DNA of 34,663 nt, from assembly GCA_021647585.1 (NCBI GenBank), contig JAKIUK010000044.1:1-34663 (forward strand), in the 5' to 3' direction. Of the stretch, positions 17,519-24,732 are shown in pieces (within the stretch, counting starts at the first letter, position 1; every line of letters begins with the position of its first letter). The notes under the pieces were generated by a model. It saw only the letters and a program-made list of their open reading frames with translations. It did not search any database and had not been told where the DNA came from. The translations under genes and the position numbers were made by a program. The stretch comes from Methylococcaceae bacterium (GTDB lineage: Bacteria; Pseudomonadota; Gammaproteobacteria; Methylococcales; Methylomonadaceae).

Positions 17519-17645
17519 ATGACAGCTTGTCCATCTTGAAATGCAGAAGGATGTACTAAAGACGGTATAGTTAAAGGTAAGCAAAGATATAAATGCAAAT
17601 CATGTGGTTATAGGCATACAGTAAAATATTTAGGAATGCCATTAT
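17519..17645 (+). pseudogene. Zinc-ribbon N-terminal remnant of an IS1/IS1595-like transposase
   Basis: Reading from ATG 17519 gives a short zinc-ribbon sequence, TACPS-stop-NAEGCTKDG then KGKQRYKCKSCGYRH. This is the N-terminus of InsA-like or ISXO2-like transposases. The second Cys of the first CxxC knuckle is replaced by TGA (17537-17539), and homology ends after about 40 codons, just before a palindromic element. Only the scrap remains. Confidence 0.65.
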
Positions 17646-17656
17646 TCTTATTATTA

Positions 17657-17728
17657 GGAACTGCACGAAATAATTTCGACAACTAGCTTGCTATGCGCCT
17701 GTTGCCAAACTTATTCCCTGCACGTTCC
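17657..17728. repeat. 72-bp MITE-like palindrome flanked by TA
   Basis: An imperfect inverted repeat has ends GGAAC/GTTCC, with TGCAC and AATAA blocks matching in both arms and CAAC/GTTG inside. It is flanked by TA on both sides (17655-17656 and 17729-17730). TA flanks are what IS630/mariner-type elements leave. It sits directly after the transposase scrap and before the TPR gene stop. Confidence 0.55.
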
Positions 17729-17740
17729 TATATGTTTATG

Positions 17741-18418
17741 TTATTGATCAGACTTAACTGTTTCGGTTTTATTGTTGTCTTTCTCAACCTTTTTTTTCAC
17801 TTCTTTAACTTCGGTATCTGATAAGGATGTAATATATTCAGCAAACCAAAACAATCCTTTTACATTCTGCAGGTCACTATCATTGATAATGTTTTGTTCG
17901 TCTGGCACTAATCCGTGATCTCGGGCATTTTCCAAAGCATTTAAGCAGGCATCTGCCTTATTTTGAAGGGCATAAATACAAGCCAGGTTATAAGAAGCAG
18001 AGCCCAACTGAATTTTTTCAGCTGTTTCAAATGATTCTTTTGCTTTGCTATAAAGTTCGTTATTCAAGTCTACTAATTTGATTTTGGCTAATCCCAACAA
18101 AGCAACTCCACCATCTATCGCTGCTCCTAAATGCTTAGGGGTAATATTTTTACAAAAAGAAAATTTATTAATAGCTTCTTCAAATAATTTGATGGCCTCA
18201 TCAGAGGATTTGGTCTGCGCTTGATGTAAAAGTGAAAAGCCCCAATAATAAAGAGTATCAGAATAATTTGAAGAAGACTCAGAAATTGATGAAAAACTAT
18301 CATAGGCTTGTTGAAATAATTGATCGGCTTTTTCACCCTGTTGTTGTCGCGCATCATGGGTTGATTTTTTAGCTTTTTTTAATAGACTACCACTCAATAA
18401 ATAACCTAAAATCGACAT
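17741..18418 (-). CDS. TPR-repeat protein, cytoplasmic or membrane-associated
   Basis: This 225-aa protein is made of helical repeats. Residues about 30-190 contain tetratricopeptide-like units (…YDTLYYWGFSLLHQAQ…, AIKLFEEAINKF, SYNLACIYALQNKADACLNALENA). The N-terminus MSILGYLLSGSLLKKAKK is short and hydrophobic then basic, and may be a membrane-associating helix rather than a cleaved signal. The C-terminus (about 200-225) is highly charged. AGGA stands before the start on the minus strand. It faces the same way as the next membrane-protein gene (18699-19181), 280 bases upstream of it, so an operon is possible. Its partner proteins are unknown. Confidence 0.75.
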   Translation of the reverse strand: MSILGYLLSGSLLKKAKKSTHDARQQQGEKADQLFQQAYDSFSSISESSSNYSDTLYYWGFSLLHQAQTKSSDEAIKLFEEAINKFSFCKNITPKHLGAAIDGGVALLGLAKIKLVDLNNELYSKAKESFETAEKIQLGSASYNLACIYALQNKADACLNALENARDHGLVPDEQNIINDSDLQNVKGLFWFAEYITSLSDTEVKEVKKKVEKDNNKTETVKSDQ

Positions 18419-18698
18419 ACTTTTTTCCTGTAAGTTAAAGTCTGGAGTATAAATATCCAGAAAAATAATATTAAAACATAACGCAGTAGATAACTGTTAA
18501 AAATTTTATCAGCTATTTATTTACCTCAAGTACTATGGGACTACCTCAAAGGGGAAAACCACTAGTTTAATATCTCATCATCATAATTCCTGTGTTCTTG
18601 TAGTAATAATTTTTTTATTCAGCAACTTCTCAAAAATCCTTGTATGCGGGGTTAAAAAAAGGGCTGTAGTTTAATGTTAAGATTTATATAGTACAAAG

Positions 18699-19181
18699 TT
18701 AACTTTTTCTCACTTTCTTCCACCAACTAGATAAAGTACCTGTGAAACTGGGGGACTCTATTGGCATAGCTGAATCTTTGGTTACAATTTTTAAAGAAGT
18801 TTTGTGTTTCAACGAAGCAATATACCCCATTCCCAAGATAAACTTTGCCCGTATAAAAGAAACAGCAAATAAAGCCACCATCAAAGGAAAGAATTCATAA
18901 AAGATTCCCGCTGCGGTCGATTGTTCACCCGATATTTCACTGGACAGTTCACCTGCTGATCTTTCAGTTGGCATATATCCTTGATCTGATAAATCGCTAA
19001 GAATTGCTTGATCTAATGATCCTTGAAACCACCCAATCATTGCATAGCCTAGGAATTTAAAGGCAAGAAAAGAAATACCGCCTATAGCAGCCCACATTAG
19101 AGCTTGTTTCTTAACAGAAGCTGCTGAAGAGAAAAACCAGACAGCAATTATAATATTAATTATTCCGAAAATAACACCCAT
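18699..19181 (-). CDS. Small membrane protein of unknown function
   Basis: The 160-aa product has three likely membrane segments (about residues 2-20, 29-52 and 93-110). Between segments 2 and 3 is an acidic, Ser-rich loop (ILSDLSDQGY… to GEQSTAAG), and the C-terminus is basic (SSWWKKVRKS). GAGGG precedes ATG 19181 on the minus strand. No family is recognised. It is followed on the same strand by the TPR gene, which suggests a shared transcript. The 280 bases between them (18419-18698) hold no gene or clear signal. Confidence 0.6.
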   Translation of the reverse strand: MGVIFGIINIIIAVWFFSSAASVKKQALMWAAIGGISFLAFKFLGYAMIGWFQGSLDQAILSDLSDQGYMPTERSAGELSSEISGEQSTAAGIFYEFFPLMVALFAVSFIRAKFILGMGYIASLKHKTSLKIVTKDSAMPIESPSFTGTLSSWWKKVRKS

Positions 19182-19260
19182 GACCCGACCCTCATTTTAA
19201 ATAAAAAAACTGTTCTTGAATTTTAGTAATATCAGCATCCTTGTTCTCTAAATACATCTA

Positions 19261-19421
19261 GGAGGCTGTCCGAGAATAGAAATCGTCGCGAGGGAAAGCC
19301 CTTTTGAGTCAGTTTTTTCGTTCATTTGAGGCGAATAGTTGTACTATTTAACGAAAATGAACGGAACAAGTGGCCAAAAGGGCTTTTTCCGTAGCAGATT
19401 TTCTATTTTCGGACAACCTCC
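19261..19421. mobile_element. 161-bp MITE with TA target duplication (IS630-like)
   Basis: The ends GGAGG…CCTCC are part of long imperfect terminal repeats (19258-19284 and 19397-19424 with flanks). The palindrome continues inward: AAAGCCCTTTT 19295-19305 with 19376-19386, GTTCATTT 19320-19327 with 19355-19362, and a central AATAGT-TGT-ACTATT (19334-19348). TA on each side (19259-19260 and 19422-19423) fits an IS630/mariner-type insertion. It has no coding capacity and lies in the divergent gap before the response-regulator gene. Confidence 0.75.
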
Positions 19422-19469
19422 TAGTAACTGTTATTATAAGAATCAAAACTGTCAATAACCTTACAGCTA

Positions 19470-20144
19470 ATGAATATTTTATTAATAGAAGATGATGATG
19501 TTCTAGCCGATGGCCTTACTCATACGCTATCTGATAGTGGCTACTGTGTGACTGTAGCTAAAACGGGTACATATGCTGAGCATTTATTAAAAGCAGAAGG
19601 TTTCGACCTGATAGTATTGGACTTGGGGTTACCTGACATGGATGGCTTACAATTATTACGTAAACTACGCAGCCAAAAACTATCCCTACCTATTATGATT
19701 CTGACTGCACGAGATGATCTAAATGATCGTATTGAAGGTATCAGTCAAGGTGCTGATGATTATATGACCAAACCGTTTGAACTTAGAGAACTTGAAGCAC
19801 GCCTACATGCTTTGATTAGACGTTGTTATGGTGGTTTCAGTCATATCATTGAAGTTGGAAGTCTACAATTAGATACTAGCAGTCAGAAAATTTTAGCAAA
19901 AGGCGAATTACTATCATTGTCTGCCCGTGAATATGCAGTATTAGAATTATTGTTGATGCAAAACGGAAAAGTTATTAGTAAAGATAAGTTTGCTCAACAT
20001 TTATCATTACAGGGGGATGCACTAACTGATAACGCTATTGAAGTTTATATTCATCGCATAAGAAAACATATAGCACCTTACGATGTTGGTATTAGGACTT
20101 TTAGAGGGTTAGGATATCTACTGGAAAATAAACTTAATGATTAA
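19470..20144 (+). CDS. OmpR-family response regulator (QseB/TctD-like)
   Basis: The 224-aa regulator has a receiver domain (1-115) with acidic D8/D9, phosphoacceptor Asp51 (VLDLGLP), T79 and Lys101. A winged-helix DNA-binding domain (about 128-220) follows, with SAREYAVLELLLMQNG and the recognition helix NAIEVYIHRIRKH. The start ATG 19470 is 46 bases after the MITE, so its promoter may have been altered by that insertion. It overlaps the kinase gene by 8 bases, a classic two-component operon. The target genes are not evident from the window. Confidence 0.92.
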   Translation: MNILLIEDDDVLADGLTHTLSDSGYCVTVAKTGTYAEHLLKAEGFDLIVLDLGLPDMDGLQLLRKLRSQKLSLPIMILTARDDLNDRIEGISQGADDYMTKPFELRELEARLHALIRRCYGGFSHIIEVGSLQLDTSSQKILAKGELLSLSAREYAVLELLLMQNGKVISKDKFAQHLSLQGDALTDNAIEVYIHRIRKHIAPYDVGIRTFRGLGYLLENKLND

Positions 20145-21522
20145 AGTAACTAGCCTTAAAAAAGCCATTGTCTATCGATTGATAATTCCAATTATAATTT
20201 TTATTATTTTAGAAACGGCTTTATCTTATTTTGTTACCTTACATTATGTAGAAAAAACTTATGACCGTTGGTTACTTGATTCCGCACACTCGCTAGTACA
20301 AGAAGTCAAAGTTATTGATAATAAAGTCTCTGTTCTGTTGTCAGACACAGCGCTGGAAATTTTTAAATGGGACGATATTGATACTACTTTTTTCAAAATT
20401 AATGCTGAAATGCAAGGCTTTATAGTGGGTGATTTGATGTTGCCAGCCCCAACAACCACAATAATTAATGGTTACCCAGTCTATTCAAATGTCAATTTTG
20501 ATGGGAACCTAATTCGGATGGTGTCTTTGCAAGTGCCTGGCACATTACCAGACAAAGTTTTTATTCATGTTGCCGAAACCTTAAACAAACGTCAGGACAT
20601 GATAGTTGATATATTGCTGGCAGATTTAATCCCACAAATTGTATTAACTTTACTCATTAGTCTACTGATTTACGAAGCAATTAACCATGGTCTAGCGCCT
20701 CTGCACAAATTGGCTGATGACATTTCAAAACGTTCACCCAGTGATTTAAGTCCTATTTCTGAATCAGATGTATTTACCGAGGTTAAATCACTTACTGATA
20801 CCATTAATGATTTATTGAGGAAGTTATCTACTGCTATAGCGTCTCAACAACGTTTTATTGCAAATGCTGCACATCAATTACGCACGCCATTAGCCGGACT
20901 TAAACTACAAGCGGAACGCGCTCAAAAAGAAGAAAATGTACTCGCCATGAAACCGGCTTTGTCACAAATTCAAAATAGTGCCGATAGAGTTTCGCATTTG
21001 ATTACCCAGTTATTGGCTTTAGCGCGTTCCGGCCCGATAGAGGGATGTCAACAGTTTGAAATCATCAACTTATATGAACTGGCAAAGAATGTTTGTATTG
21101 AATGGATACCCAGAGCATTAGAGAAAGACATCGAGTTAAGTTTTGATGCTGTAGAACAAACGTGTTTTGTTAAAGGTGACAGGGTATTATTAACTGAATT
21201 GCTCACTAACTTGCTGGACAATGCCATTACTTACGGAGATAAACAAGGTAATATTCAGGTAAGGTTGACTAATCAACCGAATCTTTGTTTGAGCATTGAA
21301 GATGATGGTCCAGGCATCCTGGATTCTGAAAAGGATAAAATATTTGAACGTTTTTATCGCGTTCCTGGTAGTTTGGGTAATGGTTGTGGCTTGGGATTGG
21401 CAATTGTCAAAGAAATTGCAGACTTGCATCAATTGAAATTATTGCTACTAAATTCTATTAGCGGTGGTACCCGAATAGATGTGGAATTCGATGAAATTGG
21501 TAAAACATTAAATGACTATTAA
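20137..21522 (+). CDS. TctE/QseC-type sensor histidine kinase
   Basis: This 461-aa membrane kinase has a first transmembrane helix at about residues 12-32 and a periplasmic 2CSK_N-type sensor domain (about 35-150, with the repeated LLDSAHSLVQEV and VFIHVAETLNKRQ signatures). A second helix (about 162-182) and a HAMP-like linker lead to the H-box NAAHQLRTPLAG, the N box ELLTNLLDNAITYGD, G1 (EDDGPGI) and G2 (GNGCGLGLAIVKEI). The sensor domain is typical of TctE, known for tricarboxylate sensing, but no transporter gene lies beside it, so the signal is unknown. The stop codon abuts a dispersed repeat (21524-21637). Confidence 0.9.
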   Translation: MIKVTSLKKAIVYRLIIPIIIFIILETALSYFVTLHYVEKTYDRWLLDSAHSLVQEVKVIDNKVSVLLSDTALEIFKWDDIDTTFFKINAEMQGFIVGDLMLPAPTTTIINGYPVYSNVNFDGNLIRMVSLQVPGTLPDKVFIHVAETLNKRQDMIVDILLADLIPQIVLTLLISLLIYEAINHGLAPLHKLADDISKRSPSDLSPISESDVFTEVKSLTDTINDLLRKLSTAIASQQRFIANAAHQLRTPLAGLKLQAERAQKEENVLAMKPALSQIQNSADRVSHLITQLLALARSGPIEGCQQFEIINLYELAKNVCIEWIPRALEKDIELSFDAVEQTCFVKGDRVLLTELLTNLLDNAITYGDKQGNIQVRLTNQPNLCLSIEDDGPGILDSEKDKIFERFYRVPGSLGNGCGLGLAIVKEIADLHQLKLLLLNSISGGTRIDVEFDEIGKTLNDY

Positions 21523-21523
21523 T

Positions 21524-21637
21524 CTATTGCAGGTTACTCTTGATTTTGACGTTTCTAGATTAACTTCACAAACGGTGTCATTCAGACAAATGGGAGGAAT
21601 CTTGAGTCTAAGCACAACTTGAGCAACAAGGTTTCTC
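21524..21637. repeat. Dispersed repeat, copy B
   Basis: This is the second copy of the 114-bp repeat at 13105-13218, beginning two bases after the kinase stop codon. The right arm of the palindrome present in copy A is lost here: after 21637 the sequences diverge. Confidence 0.85.
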
Positions 21638-21795
21638 GGCAACACCGCTTCGCTACTCCTCGGTCACTGCTTCTCGACAACTGCTCCTGCGTTGTTTTAC
21701 TACACACAGTCTAGGTTTTATGCGTGCCGTCCATGACATTATGAGGTTAATTAACTAAAAGAATGGTTTGTCACAGCAGCCTTCTGTAGCCCTTA

Positions 21796-22023
21796 CTACT
21801 CATACTCTTTAGACGAAATATCTATTTTCAAATCTGCAATGATATTTTCTATAAGCTGTTGAATGTTAATAACATCTCCCCTGTTGTAAAATTCATACTT
21901 TCCAATAAAGCTGATATGCTGCCAAGCAACAGGTGAAAAACGTATTATTTCTTTTGCCTTTTCTGGATCAACCGAGCTGTAGTGCAGATAGAGCATTGAT
22001 AATAAAGTAGCATTATAAAAGCC
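21796..22023 (-). pseudogene. C-terminal remnant of a Tn3-family transposase (TnpA)
   Basis: The minus-strand frame reads GFYNATLLSMLYLHYSS, then IRFSPVAWQHISFIGKYEF. This is the conserved C-terminal end of Tn3-family TnpA (consensus …N…LS.LY…SP.aW.HI.l.G.YeF), and it ends at a natural-looking stop at 21796-21798. Upstream of 22023 an in-frame stop closes the frame, and the remaining 900 or so residues, including the catalytic DDE triad, are missing. This is a dead fragment, marking an old Tn3-type insertion or deletion next to the RHS locus. Confidence 0.75.
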
Positions 22024-22335
22024 TCAGTATTAATCTACCAATAGCCAAAAAATTTATTTGTTTTGCCTTCGCTAAAAGTGTTAACGACCTCACAATTATT
22101 AATCTTTCAGCATAGGCTTACTTTTTTTATCTGCGATTAAGGTTAGTCTTCGTTAATAATGATACAAAAACCAACTTCAGACCATTCTCAAAGTATAAAG
22201 AAATAAAAGCTAAAAAAAATCAAAGGGTCTGAAGCAAGTCATAAAATTAAATTTATACTAACTCCAAAATTATATGGCTCCTAATCATTAAGCTCTTCAT
22301 GTAGAAGCATACTAAATCAAAGAGACGGAATAATC
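22024..22335. other. Intergenic region before the RHS gene
   Basis: No gene is visible. A perfect 9-bp inverted repeat, CTTCAGACC (22175-22183) with GGTCTGAAG (22226-22234), could form a hairpin in the leader. GAGACGGA before ATG 22336 may serve as RBS. Confidence 0.5.
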
Positions 22336-23922
22336 ATGATAATACACAAGCAGACTACTAATAAACGTATCATCACAAAATTACTACAAAATATAATCTT
22401 TGCACTAAGCCTATTATTAATTCCAGTTGAAGGCGTTATTGCCTGTTCTCTGCAATTTACCCTTCCCCAGCGCGGCATCACTGTTTTTACTCCTACGATA
22501 AATGTTGCAGGTACGGGTTCTGGCACAGCCAATTCTGGTGCGGTGGGTTCGGTTTCGGCGACTATCAATGGATTCGTTTTTTTTCAACAAAGTGGCACGT
22601 TTACCTCACTTATTAATTTTTTTGGCTCCGGTAGCGCTATAGTTAGCCTTAAAGAAGGCATTAACCATCTCAGAGTCAATGGTAGTGTCGAGGGGTGTAG
22701 CGCATCCGATAGTATGGTCATTTACTATGAACCTCAGCTAAATGTATCTGATAAAAACCAAGGACCTGCTGATTGCAGTGTTGGAAATCCTATCAATACA
22801 GCTACAGGCAATAAGTATCAAGTTGAAATAGATTATAGAGGAAATAATCTTATCCCTTCCTTTCAACATTCATACAATAGTGACTCGGCAACTCTAGATT
22901 TTGGCATAGGTTATGGCTGGACATCTATTATTTCTAAACGCCTCGTTAATGATGGAAATACCATGTTAGTGCATTATGACTCTGGAAAAAGTGAGTCTTT
23001 CGTTAAACTAGGTGGTATTTGGCAAGGTGATGCCGATAGCAATCTGATTATTCGGGAAGATAGCACGGGTTTTATAGTGGAAACACCACAAAACCAAGTT
23101 GAACGATATGACAAGCAAGGCCGATTAGTGAGTGATACAGATCGTTTTAACCTGACAACACATTATAGCTATGGTTCGTTAGGTTTGATAAATTCAATAA
23201 CAGGACCCTTTGGGCATACTATACAGCTAAGTTATTCTACAGATGGACATTTGGATGTAATGACCGACCCCCAAGGTAACGATTACACATACTCTTATGA
23301 TAATGTTGGTAATTTACTGTCAGTTACATACCCTGATAATACTCCCCTGGATAACAGCGATAACCCAGCACGTGTTTATCATTATGAAAATTTAGCTTTC
23401 CCTCATCACCTCACAGGCATTACAGATGAAACAGGTATTCGTTATGCAACATGGGCTTATGATACTTCAGGTAGGGCTGTCAGTTCAGAACATGCAGGTG
23501 GTGTTGACAAATCAACCTTAATATTTAATACCGATGGTAGTGTCACCACGACCAACCCACTAGGCAAAGCGACTACCTTTCGATTTACCACCATACATGG
23601 CGTTAAAAAAGTGACTGATGTCTCGGGTCATGCCACGGCTAGTTGTGTAGGTGCCAACCAAGCCTATACGTATGATATCAATGGCTATCTTGCCAGTAAA
23701 ACAGATTGGCAAGGCAACGTAACTACTTATGTGCACGATACTAGAGGTCTAGAAATCAGTCGAACAGAAGCAACAGGTACGCCGCAAGCAAGAACCATCA
23801 CCACAGATTGGCATGTTACGTTTAGGTTACCCGTTAAAGTAATAAAACCTGGACAAATCACTGACTATATTTATGACACCCAAGGACGTCTAATATCTCA
23901 AACAACACGCACTATACTGTAA
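22336..23922 (+). CDS. RHS/YD-repeat polymorphic toxin, N-terminal part
   Basis: The 528-aa frame carries a signal sequence (about 1-36) ending VIA-Cys37, which could also be a lipobox. A Gly/Ser-rich Ig-like domain (about 38-130) follows. The DUF6531-type start of RHS proteins then appears (about 143 onward, with NPINTATGNKYQ and NLIPSFQHSYNS), and YD repeats begin (TYSYDNVGNLLSVTYPD, RYATWAYDTSGRAVSSEH). RHS repeats form a cocoon that encloses the toxin tip during export. The frame ends with TAA at 23920-23922 inside a 132-bp insertion; without that insertion it would run in the same frame into the next segment. It is therefore the first third of a broken gene, possibly still exported on its own. 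Confidence 0.85.
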   Translation: MIIHKQTTNKRIITKLLQNIIFALSLLLIPVEGVIACSLQFTLPQRGITVFTPTINVAGTGSGTANSGAVGSVSATINGFVFFQQSGTFTSLINFFGSGSAIVSLKEGINHLRVNGSVEGCSASDSMVIYYEPQLNVSDKNQGPADCSVGNPINTATGNKYQVEIDYRGNNLIPSFQHSYNSDSATLDFGIGYGWTSIISKRLVNDGNTMLVHYDSGKSESFVKLGGIWQGDADSNLIIREDSTGFIVETPQNQVERYDKQGRLVSDTDRFNLTTHYSYGSLGLINSITGPFGHTIQLSYSTDGHLDVMTDPQGNDYTYSYDNVGNLLSVTYPDNTPLDNSDNPARVYHYENLAFPHHLTGITDETGIRYATWAYDTSGRAVSSEHAGGVDKSTLIFNTDGSVTTTNPLGKATTFRFTTIHGVKKVTDVSGHATASCVGANQAYTYDINGYLASKTDWQGNVTTYVHDTRGLEISRTEATGTPQARTITTDWHVTFRLPVKVIKPGQITDYIYDTQGRLISQTTRTIL

Positions 23923-24030
23923 TTGAAAGTAGAGGAACTACAGATGAACTTTCGTATATCAAAACTCGCTTTTTCCCTTTCAGCTATCTCTTTGCTATTG
24001 TTCTTGTTATCGCCACAGACACAAGCCAAC
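23899..24030. mobile_element. 132-bp in-frame insertion carrying a stop, RBS and signal peptide
   Basis: The sequence CAAACAAC-A/C-CG occurs at 23899-23909 and again at 24031-24041. The 132 bases from the first copy to the second (44 codons exactly) contain TAA 23920-23922, an RBS (AGAGGA) and ATG 23944, which opens a signal peptide. Removing them joins …GRLISQTTR to YTYNVSGLIES… with no frame change. This looks like recombination with the 5' end of a related RHS gene at a short homology. Confidence 0.6.
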
Positions 24031-24732
24031 CAAACAACCCGGTATACCTATAATGTCAGCGGGTTAATTGAATCAATAGATGGGCCACGGAAGGATGTCA
24101 ATGACATCACAACCTTTACATATGATGCTTCAGGTAATCGAACCCTTATTACTAATGCACTAGGCCATGTCACACATATAACAGCCTTTGATTTAAGCGG
24201 ACGACCACTGACCATAGTGGATGCCAATGGTGCCATTACCACCTTAACTTATGATGCCCGTGGTCGATTGTTAAGCCAAGACACGGCTGGACGATTAACG
24301 ACCACCTTTAACTATGATAAATCGGGCAATGTCACCCAAATCAGTCAAAGCAACGGTCAAATACTGACATATTATTACGATGATGCTCATCGACCGATTG
24401 GTTATAGCGATCACTTTGGTAACCAGGTTTCTTATACACTCGATAATGCAGGCAACCGGATCAAAGAGGACATTTCCGATCCAACCAACCAACTGACAGG
24501 CACCCACCAATTTATTTATGATGAACTCAGTCGGTTAAGAGCTGATATGGGGGCTAACGCTCAAACTACTACCCTTGAATATGACACAAATAACAATCTG
24601 ATTGCTCAAACCGATCCGAACGGAAATACAACTCAATTTGCCTTTGATGGATTAAACCGTCTGATTGGGACGACGGATGCCGCCAATGGCAGTACAATTT
24701 ATACCTATGATGAACGAGATAACCTTAATTAG
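23944..24732 (+). CDS. RHS repeat segment with its own signal peptide
   Basis: ATG 23944 follows AGAGGA by about 7 bases and opens a textbook signal peptide (MNFRISKLAFSLS, then LLLFLLSP, cut after QTQA at about residue 28). From QTTRYTYNVSG onward it is a run of YD repeats (TTFTYDASGNRTLITNALGH, TTFNYDKSGNVTQISQSNGQ, TQFAFDGLNRLIGTTDAANG). It stops at TAG 24730-24732 because of an extra A near 24727; the family sequence continues in the +1 frame as LISVTDPKGL. It is the middle third of the split RHS gene. It could be exported as a separate polypeptide, but it lacks both the cap and the toxin. Confidence 0.7.
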   Translation: MNFRISKLAFSLSAISLLLFLLSPQTQANQTTRYTYNVSGLIESIDGPRKDVNDITTFTYDASGNRTLITNALGHVTHITAFDLSGRPLTIVDANGAITTLTYDARGRLLSQDTAGRLTTTFNYDKSGNVTQISQSNGQILTYYYDDAHRPIGYSDHFGNQVSYTLDNAGNRIKEDISDPTNQLTGTHQFIYDELSRLRADMGANAQTTTLEYDTNNNLIAQTDPNGNTTQFAFDGLNRLIGTTDAANGSTIYTYDERDNLN

